Source: Coffea arabica (Eukaryota; Streptophyta; Magnoliopsida; Gentianales; Rubiaceae). From it: a stretch of 64,000 nucleotides of DNA. Under the pieces are notes generated by a model. The model did no database searches. It was not told the origin of the DNA and saw nothing but the letters and a program-made list of their open reading frames with translations. The DNA is taken from positions 1,488,001 to 1,552,000 of the forward strand of contig NC_092329.1 in the NCBI RefSeq assembly GCF_036785885.1, in the 5' to 3' direction. Below are positions 47,744 through 60,300 of the stretch, one piece after another; position 1 is the stretch's first letter; every line of letters begins with the position of its first letter. Position numbers and translations under genes: made by a program.

Positions 47744-50700
47744 ATGGCTTCTTCCTCAGCAGAATCGACTGTGGCCGCCGAACCCCATTCCAATCTCCCG
47801 GAGCATGAGAATGATGACATGGGCTCTCTCTTCGAGGGAATGGTTCTCTTTACTACTCCTGTCCATACGGACTCGAATTCCATTTCTGATGATCAAAATC
47901 AGGGCAAACGAGTATCCCACGATGCTGATGCTGCTGCTGCTGCTGCTGATTCTTTATCGCAATTATCATCATCATCTTTGCCGCTTGACGAGGACTTGTT
48001 CTCCGATCTCAGTCTCATCGTTGCTGCACCTGATGATCGTCCGCCCTCGCCCTTGTCTTCACCCTCAGCCTCATCACCCGCGGCATCTCACCCTCAGCCA
48101 CATCTGTCCACCCGAAAGAAGAGGAGAGCTGCTGGTTTAAGGATCGGATACGGCAGAGATAGAGATGGTCCCCAACCACCGTCGCGGCAACAACTTCCCG
48201 ATCCCAACCACCACTCCCTCCAATCCAAACCACCAACTTTCCCAGTTGCATATTATCACACATCTAATACAAACGTGGCCGTGGCGGCCCATCAGGACGG
48301 TGGTCATCAGATTCGTGTTCACTTGGCCACCCAGCAACATTCGCCGCCCCATTCTGCTGCTTCCACCACCTGCTCACGCGAAGCAGATATTCAGCAGCTG
48401 GAAGAAAATGAAGCAAAACAACATGACGAAGAGGAACCAGTGCTATCAAATCATCCCACTGGCAGCTGCCAAATGGTCGAGTTCAGATTTGAAGAAATCA
48501 AGACTTGCATGACCGAGAAGCTCAAAAAAGCTCGGGAAGCCGTTTCTTTTCTCTCTGCTGCTCGCAAGGACTCTATCAGAAAGAGAAGAAAAGCCGCGCT
48601 GCAATGGAGTCAGGCATCTGCCAAGTATAGGGAACTGGAGAAGCAACTGGAGGAAGCTTGTGAAACTGAGGATTTTGAGAAAGCTGAGCGGGTTAGTGAG
48701 AGCCTTGCTCCCGCCGAGAAGGACAGGGAGCTTCTGGTTGTTGCGCTGCGTGATGCAGAAGCTGAATGTGATGCGTTTGACTCCAGGATGCAAGAGGCAC
48801 TGCAGAGCCAGATTCTAGCTGAGGAGGAATCTGCCTCTTTGCTCCGGAGTTTTGCGTTGGTTTGTTCTTCCGCTTCTTTACCTTTTCCATTTTCATAAAT
48901 CACGCACGAAAAAAAAAGGGATTATTATGGCCTTCACCTCATTTTGACTACTGTTTATTAATCTTCTTTGTGTACTTCATTTTGTCTTAAAGATCACCAT
49001 AAGGTTTAGACTTCAGAACGCTTATTTGACTTCTCATTTGACCTCTGTCCTAACCATTAGACAATGGACGCCATAATCGTAATGGCTGTAGCCTGTAGGT
49101 TAAAGGGAATAAACAACAAAGACTTCTCTAGCATAAGCACCACTATATGGTTGAATTTGCTGCAGATTCATCTCAGAATGAGATGAAGAAACCAGTTTAA
49201 AAGTATAGCTATTAGAAAAGAATGTACACAAAGGTAGAGATTTCATAGACATGCAATCAAGGATTGAGGATCTGTCATTTGTTAAATTGTTGGCATAGGT
49301 TTATTCTTTGATTACACTCGGCTAGTATATACTCTATTCTAGTAAATATTCATAAAATGAAGAACATGAGTCACAATATTTTAAATGCTTTTCTGCCAGA
49401 ATGTTATGTTATCAAAGTTGGGATGACAGATTTTCTATGTCTAAGAAAAAGACTAAAGAGTTCAAAGTGGTTTGAAATTGAAGAAAGTTGAGGTAAAATT
49501 GGATTGATGGACTATGCTGTACCAGTACTTTAGGATTTGTTTGTTTCATGGGCATCCCATTACCATTTCCATAACGTTCAAGGTTGGTTCACTAAAATTA
49601 AAAAACAGTAGCCAAAGAATGTGTCATTCCTTGAGTCACGAGGTTCCCACTTTTCGTCAAATCCATCAAGGCTACAGTTTTATTTGATTGCCATTCGTCA
49701 GCGTTCTTTACTAAATTAGAAAGAAATAAATAATGGGACAGAAATCTTTATCTTTTCCTTAACCCAGCAGAATGAATATCTCTTTTTCTGAAAAGCCACT
49801 TTGCTCTTTCCCTTCTCTCTCTGTTTTTTACTTCCTTTAATTTGACAAGAACTTATAATTTTGTCCTGATGGAAGGTGGCAGTAGTGACAGTTTCACATG
49901 GCTCAGTTACCCACGCCTTGGGCACTGAGTATGGCGATGTAATGTCGCGATTTTTCTGCCCTCCGTTGAACTTCCAAGCATAGTGCTGTATGTGATTGAC
50001 TTTGTAAAATTTTATTGCTGCACTAAATCCATCAATATGTTTTAGATTGTGCACTCAAAAATTTTCCATATATGTTACTTTCATTTGAAGGTGAAAATTT
50101 TGTACATTGCTTTTGTTAGGATGCTTCAAATGGTGCAGATTTAGTCCTAGAGAATGCTAAAGCTGTGTCTTTGAGGGAAACAGAGGAATGGCTTTTATCT
50201 ACTGAGGAGTTAGAGCTAAAAAAACTTCAATTGGAGATTGAATCCCAGCTGATAAATGAAGCACGACTAGCTTTAAACAACTCCATTGAGCTCTCGGTGG
50301 AAGACGATCATCGAGAAAGAGATATTCTTTACATAAAACGAGAAATTTTGGCGGACGAACTGGAGAAACTGCTTGCTTTAGTAAAAGAAAAGGAAGCTGA
50401 AATAGCAGAAAATAATTCTAAAATTGAAACAGTTGAAAGAAGGATTGATGGTGTCTTCTCGAACTTTGAACAGGTGCATTCAAGCTTGGATGAAAAGCAT
50501 AACAATCTGGAGCTAGACCTTCGTCAGCTGGATTTGGAGCACGAACTTTTAACTAATAAGAAGAAACAAATTGATGATGACCTCTCTCAGGAGGAAGTGA
50601 GGGGGGAAGAGATCAGAGAAATTTCTAGAATCTCAGCAATTGAAGCAAGCATTTGTCAAGATGTTGTTGGGCTTCGGAAGAGCATGCTGCAGCTTATTCA

Positions 50701-52849
50701 GAAATTCATTGAAGATAAAATGAAGCTTTCTAAGACCGAACAACAATTTACCGAGGATGTCAATATGCTCAAACTTGGAATTTCATCTGCTAGAGCTTCT
50801 CTCCAGGTTGGTACTGCTTCAAAACCTGTGTTCAAGTTCTTAAGAAAGACACATTTTTGTTTCAAAAGTTCTTGTAATGCCAGCATGTAGATGAGAGATT
50901 TTATCTGACTAAAAATATTCCATCATCAATATTCCAACATAGAGGGCTCAAATAGTCAGATGGTGGGGTCTGCTATCTGAGCCCAAAGTATAAATGAAAT
51001 GAATGATGGATGCTTTTCTGAATTTGCTTGTACAAGATGGTCTAACTATAGGCTGCTAAGGTTAGACAATCATATATTAGGAGATGATTTCAAATCTAAT
51101 CAATAAACATTTGCGTGCCTCAAGTGTTTTAGCAGCTTGGAGTAAGTTTTTGTGTTATTTCTGCCAAAGCACTAATGTGATAGCCTAAGGAATCACTTTA
51201 GCCATCATTATCCAAACTTAGAGGTTTTGAAATTTATAAATGTGAAACCCTGGCTGTCTGCTATGATCTTTGACAGTAAATTTTGCAAAAATTCTGTTAA
51301 ATCAATTTTGAGCTTAATTTTTGGGTTTGTTCAGGAGTCATATTGTTTTATTAGCTCTGGCAACGTTGAAGGAGATATTTCTGTACTTGAGTAACAGATA
51401 AATTTTCAAACCTCTAGATATTTAATTTACTTTTTTCCCCCATTTTTTGGGATGGGAAGCATGGGGAAGGATTCAAAACTGGTTTGGATGGGAATTTACT
51501 ATGATAATTAGCAAAGAAAGATTCCTTTTACTTTGGGTTTTGAAATTCCATATATCAATATTAATGAAATTTTCTTTTGTTTTCTCTTGTTCTTGCTTGG
51601 TGTTTGTTGGGGGGAGGACGAGGTGATTGCTTAAAAGATATATCTTGAATCAAGTTTTTAATTTATTCAAACTCCAAAGCACTTGGTACTGTATATTTGT
51701 TGTTTGAGGTTGGTATCCCTTATGATCTGAAGTTGGTTCGCTGTTTGTGTTTTGTATCTATCTTCTTTAGAACAATTGGTCTCATTTTACCTGCCAGAAA
51801 GGGGACAAGCTAGATTTCTTATTAAATGATCATGTCCTCTTCTTTTAGGACATGATATATAGCTAGAGCCCTATGGTAATCTTGCTTTAGAAGAATTAAA
51901 TGCTTAAGATTATATGAATGTGAGAACTTCATTTTATATTTATGCTCATTTTTCACCGAAGTTTCTGCAAATAATGCACAAATGTAAATCTCTTGACTGA
52001 TAAGCTTATATAAGTATAATCTTCCTTCTTTAATCCATATTCTGCCTAATGACAGCAAAGAAACTCAGCTACCTGTTGTAGTGCATTATTAAACTTTTCC
52101 TTCGTTTGAGACACTCTCTCTTGTGCACACACATTCAGATGCCTGTTGTCTATCTACATATGTGTGTGTCCACGCGTGCATCTATAATATGTATTTGTGT
52201 ATATATATGTTTATGATATATACTCGTGTACTTATATGTGCGTGAGTTGCTTGTGTGATCGTAGGAGCTGTCCTCGTCAAAGTCAAGCATCCAACAGGAA
52301 GTTGAATCCTGTAAACAGAGGCTTTTCTTTATAGATAAAAGACTCCCTGAGTTGGAGGCTGAGAAGAAAGTTGCTGCAACTACCAGAAATTTTAAAGAAG
52401 CAGCACGTATAGCCACCGAAGTGAAGGCACTCTCTGTTGAAAGGGTGGGAATAGGGATAAAGATGGGGGACGCCAAATCACAGCTTCAGCAGCTTGAAGA
52501 ACAGATTTGCAATACAGTCAACAGACTTGAACAAACTGAATCACAGGTTTTATTGAGAGAAAAGGAATTGGAAATGGCTAGATTCCAGAGACTAACTCTA
52601 ATCGCTGAAGCTGCTACAGCCGAAAGATTTGCTGCTATAGAGTTAGGTGACCTTGAAGAAGCTGATGTTTTACTTGCAGAAGCTGATGCTGCAGCTTCTG
52701 AAGCAAGAAAACTTCTGCTTCTTCGCAATTTTAGGGATGAAGATCTATCAGATCTACCTAAACATTTTGTCCCCATCGAACTTGTATCCAAGCTTGAGGG
52801 TAAGCAGCTGGCTGAACTGATGGCATCTATTCATAGTAGAGGTGGTTAA
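47744..52849 (+). CDS. Coiled-coil protein with UVR-like motifs, function unknown
   Basis: Three exons join in phase to about 795 aa: 47744-48859 (372 codons), 50120-50806 (229), 52265-52849 (194 and stop); GT-AG borders. Residues 1-240 are low-complexity (Ser, Pro, His, Asp; a nine-Ala run (AAAAA core) near 65) and probably disordered, with a basic patch (TRKKRRAAG) near 125-132. From about 250 to the end it is almost entirely predicted coiled coil. Three short repeats resemble the UVR motif, a helical hairpin used for protein contact: CETEDFEKAERVSESLA near 306, TTRNFKEAARIATEVKAL near 637, and LGDLEEADVLLAEADAAA near 727. No transmembrane segment or catalytic domain was seen. It may be a plant-specific scaffold or cytoskeleton-linked protein, but that is only a guess. 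Confidence 0.85.
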
Positions 52850-53377
52850 TTCTCCTTCCAACTTTACATTCCCACTGGCAGGATAACTTTTTTAAAGAAC
52901 CAACCGACTGACACCCCACTTCCCCACCTTCAAAAGGGAAACATAGACCAGAAGAAGAATCGCAGCAGAGATACAAACCAGGTAAACAAAAATGTGAAGA
53001 CATGAAAAAAAAAAGGGAACGACGGTCAGTGGCTGGATGTCAACTTTTAACTGCATGGAGAGATTATCTGGATATGCACTAATGTGTGTGTGTGTTACAC
53101 TTATTTTCACATAATTTTTTGCTGCAAGTTCTTGAAATATAGGGTAGAAATTTAAGAAGTTGAATCAGGAATATCTTAAGACACTGGAAATAATGTAGGA
53201 GTGATGTACATAGTGCATGTACCGGCACAGCACATGAAGTGGACGAAAGTTTTACGTGTTCAAGGCAGGGAAAAATATGCTACTTCTTGTTGACTTGTTC
53301 GTGACGACTGGTTGGTTGCTTAAATGGGCTCGTCTTGTTTTGGCCTTCTTTAGCTAAAGTAGTAGCAGATTTAATGA
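52850..53377 (+). other. 3' untranslated and downstream region of the coiled-coil gene
   Basis: No coding sequence; a short (TG)n run is at 53084-53095. It ends at the SINE-like insertion. Confidence 0.5.
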
Positions 53378-53507
53378 TTTTTTTTTTTTCCGTAACGGCA
53401 TATCTAGTCTACTCCCCTGCTACTCCTACTCCTACACAAGGGGGAACTTACGCTAGAGGGTGGTCCAATTGAACTAAGGGAACTTGACGGGGACTGAACC
53501 ATCCTGT
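53378..53507 (-). mobile_element. SINE-like insertion, minus strand
   Basis: A T-run (53378-53389, the poly(A) tail on the other strand) is followed by about 118 bp that, on the minus strand, starts with a tRNA B-box-like GGTTCAGTCCC. It is flanked by AGATTTAATGA (53367-53377) and AGATTAATGA (53508-53517), a near-identical target duplication. The size and structure fit a tRNA-derived SINE. Confidence 0.6.
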
Positions 53508-53517
53508 AGATTAATGA

Positions 53518-55772
53518 GGTTGAAATGGCAAAAAGTATTTGGTATGTCAGTCAAGCACCTTTCATTTTCAAATTTCAGCTACTATCTTGCTATGGTCTCA
53601 TCAATTTTTTTCCCTTTTTTTTTTGAAGTTCTAATAACGTACCAGAAAAAAAAAATTATGCAGACAATCCAATATTTCACCTCTTTGAAATCATCTGCAT
53701 ATATGTAAAGGGGGGATGCCACGGTTTAGTCAACGTTCCAAAATTTCATGTTCTATTAAGGTCCATTTTTTTTTCCCTGCAACAATAGATCCTACATTTA
53801 CCTGAAGAGGCCCAGTCCAAAGAGAAATCGAAGGGAATTGAACCACCTATCGGTCCAAACAAATGCATTGCGCATTTGTCCGGTTGCCACGTGAAGTGGC
53901 CTGCCACATTTTAGTGGCAAATGGTGGGAGACAGGGTACCTTAAGGCTTTGGTGGTGGCCACTGAGTTAAGCTCAAGGGTTATGTTCTATTAAAGGACAT
54001 CAAACTACATTTTTAAATTTTTGAAAGCTGCATGATGGCTACTCCAAACACAATTTTCCAAATTATCTTCAATCAAAACGAGGGCAATTCTTTGTCAATT
54101 GTTTGGACAGCTGATTATTTTCCCAAATATATTTGCTTACATCATCATTACAATTTTCAATACACCTTTTTATCTTCTCAATTACCTTTTTATCTCACAT
54201 ACATCACATCACAATAAGTACTACAGTAAAAATATCTCAAATAACTTACAATCCAAACAAACATGTCTTTTTCCACATTTGCTGGCTTTTATCTACATCG
54301 GATCCTCATATTAGGGAATACCATTATGAAAAAAGAAAATTAGATACCCAAAAAAATAGAGACGTTGATTAGGAGAATTTCGTATTTCTACTGTGCATGC
54401 GGTAAGAACACAATTGAGATATCATCATTGAATATATGTCAAATTTGAAGTTCAAATTTAAATTTAAATAATTTGACATGCGTTCAAATCCACTAGTGCT
54501 ATAATTTGTCAATGTGTATCTAAATATGTTGATTACGAGATTACATGCACTTTATGTGTATATTTTTTTCAATCCAAATAGAGAAGAATATCAAAAGAAC
54601 ATAAAACTCGGAGAAAAAAGTATAGTTATTTTCTCTCAAGTTGTTGACTAAGAATCAACGTCAATGATTAAGGAAGAAGAAGAAGAAAGAAATAGGCTTT
54701 GTTGTTTGCCTATGTTAAGGCGTGAAATCTGAAAACTGAAATTTAAAATTTGAAATCTGAAAGTTAATGAGTTGTTAAATATTAATTGTAATACATTTGA
54801 GTATATATCACATTAAATAATAAGTGATGTATCACAAAATTTTGTTTAGAAAATTCAGTATGACTTAATTAATTCATATGTTCTACTTTTGATTATTCAA
54901 CGCATTTGAACATTTTAAAATCTAGACCCATTAAATTTAAATATTGAATTGAATTATCAAATAAGGTAGTCTTTAATTTCCATTTGAATAATTACTTCTT
55001 ATGTTTTAACCCATATATATTGCAAGTTTTGCTTATTATGCAAGTCTCAAATTATATGATGAATCTTGTATTGGAAACGAACAAAATTATCTAGTATAAA
55101 TGATTACTAAGAAAAAAAGGAATAGAAAACATTTGAAAAAAAAATCCTAAATTTGCTAAATAATAGGATAGGAGGGAAATGGGTCATTATGACCTTTTTT
55201 TTTATATATGAGTAGGAAATCTTGAATTTGAATCTCACACTTGTGTTCACTACCCTATACCATAACATGATGAAATTGAAAAGCCAAGAGATAAAAAAAG
55301 TGAGTTAGGCCCTGTTTAATAATTTAATTCAACACTTAAACTTAATGCGTTCAGATTTTAATATGTTTATAGTTGTTTGATAACAAAAACTAGAATATCT
55401 AAATTAATTGAATGACACTTGCTCCAAAAAATAAGAATATGATATACACTCATTAAATATATCATATTTAGTAATTTAATGAATTTAGATTTAAGTTTTA
55501 AATTTTAAATTTCATATTTCAATTATATCAAACGCAACCTAGTCTATGAAAAGACAAATAGGACTCTTCTTTTTATTCTATGAACAACTCTTTTTTTTTT
55601 TTTTTTTGGAACAAGTTGACCAATGCTTGTTCACCAGATTTGAGTGCAAAGTGATGATGAAATAAAAAATGGGGACAAAGTGCAACTTACCCTAATTACA
55701 AGGGGTTTAGTGTAATTGACCCTTTCGATTTCCTTAAAAAAAAAAAAAACCTTCACGATTTGTTTGCTGCTG

Positions 55773-55810
<38 letters not shown>

Positions 55811-55846
55811 GTCTTATTGTTAATTATTAGTAGTTTCAAAGTTGCG
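53518..55846. other. AT-rich intergenic DNA
   Basis: No gene was recognised. A MITE-like piece may lie at 55308-55543 (AGGCCCTGTTTAAT at the left; inverted AGGTTGCGTTTGAT at the right), but no clean target duplication is visible. A (TA)n run covers 55775-55807. Confidence 0.5.
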
Positions 55847-56523
55847 GTATGTCAATGAATCGAATTTTATTTAGATTCAACTTAGACCTAATGTACTTGG
55901 ATAGAGTTTGGATTCCAAACCGTGTAAAAGAGTTATGGATCTGGATAGGGTTTGGTTTTCTATGATTCGTATCCAAATCCAAACTCATGCCATAGCCTAT
56001 CCAGTCCATGTATATATAATTAAATTTTATAAAACATTCTAATATTTTACAATCATTGGATTGAATATAGTAAGATTTCATGATTGTTTTCTTTTTTCAA
56101 ACTAGTCCTAGTTGTTATTGTAATTAGTACAATTTTTTTTAGAAAAAGGAGAAAAAGTAAGTAAAAACAAATAAATTAAAGATTGGATGTAAATACAATT
56201 GAAGTTTTAAAAATAAATCGAAGCAATCGATAATAGTTATATTTTGAGTTTATAATATTACATTCAACTTCTTGAATATTAATTTTATTATTTAAAAAAA
56301 AATTGGATGATATTTATATTTTTTTTGAAATCTGTATATTTCTACTTTAATGTATTTATAAAAATATAGCGAGTATCCATTGGTACCCCTGAATGGAAGG
56401 ATTTGGTTTTGAATATATTTTTTTAGATTCATAAGGGTTTAGATCTGAGTTTGGGTTCGATCAAATTTAATGGATTTGAATTTAGATTGAAGAATCCAAC
56501 TCAGAAGCTGCCATTGACATGCC
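55847..56523. repeat. Possible hAT-type MITE
   Basis: The ends GGTATGTCAATG and CATTGACATGCC are inverted, and the sub-ends contain TTTGGATCC/GGATTTGAATTT-like stretches usual in a widespread plant hAT-MITE group. I found no 8-bp duplication, so the borders are uncertain. Confidence 0.4.
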
Positions 56524-56535
56524 TAATGCAATGGA

Positions 56536-56596
56536 CCGTGGGGTTGGGTGGTGCCGGTTTGAGCCCTCCCACCTACGCTATAAAAAAAAAAAAAAT
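56536..56596 (+). mobile_element. 5'-truncated SINE-like insertion
   Basis: 61 bp containing a B-box-like GGTTTGAGCCC and ending in an A-run, flanked by an exact 9-bp duplication TGCAATGGA at 56527-56535 and 56597-56605. This is the expected footprint of a short, 5'-truncated retroposed SINE. Confidence 0.7.
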
Positions 56597-56605
56597 TGCA
56601 ATGGA

Positions 56606-57359
56606 TTATGGAGGTCACCGCAATTACGAGAAAGATAAACCTCAGGGAGGTTTGCGTTAATATAACCTGTCTTCCAGAGTTGCAAGCATCCAATGCCTGA
56701 GTGCGTGTGCCCTATATCGCCGAGAGCGTGTGCTTTAGATTATTAGACCCGCCGGTTTCCGTGGTTCTCCACCACAACAATTTAGGCGACCTCTTGATTC
56801 GTTTTCCCGTAAGGCTTATCCACCATTGTACCCGCGGCTGCGCTGCTCGCTCCAATTGCAATTATCTTCAGAACGAATCAATCGTCCTCACCAGTCACGA
56901 CAAGTAAGTACAATCCAAATATTTGGAATCTATCTGGGGCCTAATTTGTAACTCTCGTATCTATCTTGAATGTAGCGTTGTTTTGCGTGCGCATTTATGT
57001 CCGAGTTTGTGTATTTGAACTTAATTGTCGCTCTTGGATTGTCTGTGTTTGTCTATACGTTTCTTTCGTTGCGAATTTTATATTATAGTGTTGGAGTAAA
57101 ACTCAAAGCTTGATAGAATACAGTGTCTTTTCGTTCGCATTAATCTGATGAATTGTCATCCCGATGATGGGCAAATTGAGAACCGTCTCTCAATTCATAT
57201 TATCATTATCATTTTAATAATTGGCAAAAGTATTTCTCGTTAAAAACGCCTCACGTTTAGCTGCCCTTTCTCTTCATTAACAACTGGACAAAGTAGTGAG
57301 TCCGGTTTTCCTCTTTAGTCTGGATCTAAATTAGGTAACTAATTTATGAACAATTGCAG
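56606..57359 (+). promoter_or_regulatory. Promoter, leader exon and leader intron of the ATXR7-like gene
   Basis: A likely 5' untranslated exon ends at 56903 (CGACAA before a consensus GTAAGTAC). The intron 56904-57359 ends in ATTGCAG, 21 bp before the ATG of the first coding exon. Composition in 56680-56880 is less AT-biased. A leader intron is common for plant chromatin genes; the transcription start is not fixed. Confidence 0.5.
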
Positions 57360-57380
57360 CTTTTGTTGGTTTAGAAAGTT

Positions 57381-60300
57381 ATGGTTTCTTCACTGCTTTG
57401 TTGCCGCCATATTGAGGGCACAACTCTGCTCCATGAATACGAAGCCTGTTTCTCTTCTAGAAAAAGAATGAAGGTAGCTTCCTCAGTCGTTCCTGATAAA
57501 GACCACCTCAGTGATGTTGAATCCTCCATGGAACTGAGCCTCGGGTAATGTCCCATTGTTGTAATTTAATGTCTACTGGCAATTTAAGATGGATTCCTGT
57601 TTTTTACTGCTTTTACCTCCCTATCATGTCACTTTGCTCATCTTCTACGGCTTTTGATTGCTCAGGTGCCTGAATGACTCGCACAATTTTGCAGCTTGCT
57701 GCGACGGCGATGAAAAAGTTGGTTCAAACTCCAGAACAGAGATAAGCTGCCAGTCAAACGGCAACAGTGGCGATGTTAACCAGTCTTTTGTTGTCAGTGG
57801 CTCTTCAAATGATAATAAAACCCATACTTTATCTTCTTTGCCTTCTTATGTGACTGGATGGATGTATGTCAATCACAATGGTCAGATGTGTGGCCCATAT
57901 ATTCAGGACCAATTATATGAGGGTTTGGCTACTGGTTTCTTGCCCGAGGAGCTACCGGTTTATCCTATTCTGAATGGGGCTTTGACAAACTCTGTTCCCT
58001 TGAAGTACTTCAAGCAATATCCTGACCATGTTGCTACAGGTTTTGCTTACTTGGCTGCTGCCACTTCTGGCCTTAAACAATCGAGAGATTGCCCTACAGA
58101 TTCACATTGCAATACTCAGAGTAGTGGAAAGTATTGTGGTTTTGGTTCAATGAATAAGGTTTTCTCCTCTGGAGAAGCTTGCTTGCCCACAGCTCCATTT
58201 GTGCCACTGGTAGATTCTACTTGACACACACTGACTCTCTCTCTCTCTCTCTCTGATATCTATATGTTTAATTGACACACAAACATATCTTGATCTGATG
58301 ACTAACTCCATAATTTCACTCGCTTTACTGGTTTTAAAACACAGTCAGGTGAATCTTCTTGGCTTTTTGAGGACGACGAAGGGAGGAAACATGGGCCACA
58401 CACCCTTATAGAACTCTATTCCTGGTTTCATTTTGGATATCTCCACAATTCAGTTATGGTAAGCTATTTGACTTGGTAAATCTAATTTTGGACTTGCTAC
58501 AATCGGATGGCTATAGGAGCTTTTCATGGAGCCCCAATTGCAATTTTTTGGCAATATTCAACATAGCAGTTCTTAGACCTTTTATTCTTAGACTCGTATA
58601 GGTATGATCTTATGCTGATGTATGGCAATGTATCTCTGCAGATCTATCACATTGAAAACAAATTTGAACCATTCACCTTGCAATCTTTGCTAAATACATG
58701 GGGAATGGCTAGGGGTGGAGCTGTCACCATGTCTAATGCTGAAAGTGAAGAGACAGACTTGTCAGTCAACTTGATATCCACAGTTTTTGATGAACTTTGT
58801 TGTCAGCTGCACTCAGGGATCATGAAAGCTGCTCGTCGATTTATGCTAGATGAGATTGTTAGTCACATAATTTCAGACTTTATGGCAACGAAGAAGGTCC
58901 ATAAGCAGTCTAAGCCTGAAGCGATCCATTTGTCCATTGAAACTTCTGCTTCAGAAGGAAAGATGGTATGGTATTCTTATGCTATAGAAGAATTTATTTT
59001 TTTGTTCCTGCTTGATGAAGCTATTATTGTGTTGTTCTGCTGGCAGTATAAAGCTCTTCATGGGAGGAAGGACTATGCTACTTATGGGTGTGAAGCTGAA
59101 GTATCTAGTATTATTGAGCAGCAGTGTTCTCCTAGTGCTATGATGCCTTCAATTTGCTTGAAATCTGTTGGAAATTTTGAAAACTTTTGGGTTGCTTATG
59201 TGGTGGTTTGTAGAGTGTTACTTGATTCTTGCATGGAAGTCATGTGGAATGCTGTGTTCTATGATACGATAGCAGAATACTCATCTAGATGGAGAAAGAG
59301 GAAACGCTGGTATACTCCTGTCTCAGTGGAACTCAGCATTCCATCTAAGCAGTATGTTGAACCACGTGCAAAGGTTGCTGTTGAAAATGTGAGTTTGTGG
59401 AATCTTGTCTGATGCGTTGAACAGTGTGCTTCATAATGTCTGAATTTCAATTTAATGTATGCAGCGGCAAGTGGAACAAGAGTGTTCTGAATGCGAGAGT
59501 GATTTTCCCCCTGGATTTGAAATCATGGCAAACTCAGTGGATACAAATATATCTGATGACATCCTTGAGATCGTGTTAGCTGATCTGCATTTATCTGTTA
59601 AGATGTCATTGATTGAGTATATTGAAAGTCTTTTAGAGGAGCAAGTGAGGAAGGTAGTTTATTCTCCAGAAGTTGCAGAATTCACTGAGGTGATACTGAA
59701 GTTATTGCATGATTTTGGATGTTACAGAGTTAATTATGCTTTTTTTGTCCACACTTACTTCCGACAAACTCCCATTCCCCTTCCTCTAGTGCAAAAAGAA
59801 AAGGAAAATGTTAAAACCTTCACTGGGGTTGGATTTTCCTCATTTGCATCTCTTTTTCCCGTTTCATCTGTTTAACAGAGTTTTTTGAATCATCAGGTTG
59901 CCTCAGATGCTTTTTCTGTGAATGGTTGTATGACTGGACAAGATCCGCCAAGGATGATCTCTGTTTCAAAAGCATCTTCATCTAACAATGTTCAACTGGC
60001 ATCCCAATCAGAAGAGCGCTTTCATCAGAAAACCGTTAATGAGGGTCAAACTTCTATAACTAATATCTTGCCAAGTGTTTTTAACAATTTGCAAGTGCCT
60101 CTGGATGACCCATGTCATAAGGTATTGTTTGATAAGCTTCGACCCATGAAATTTGAAGGCAGTAGTAGAACCTGTATTACATCACAAGCCTGCAGAGTTA
60201 AACCCTCTAGATCAGATGAGTCTGTTCCAAGGATGACCTTAGATGCTGTCTTGACAGTGTGCCGGTTAAGGGTACACGATCTTGTGCTCAGAGAGTTGAA

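Noticed and set aside
47805..48512. Alternative open frames over exon 1 of the coiled-coil gene on both strands
   Set aside because: They are shadows of the real frame and lack splice-compatible continuation or domains.
55308..55543. MITE with ends AGGCCCTGTTTAAT / AGGTTGCGTTTGAT
   Set aside because: Ends match only partly and no target duplication was found; kept only as a remark.
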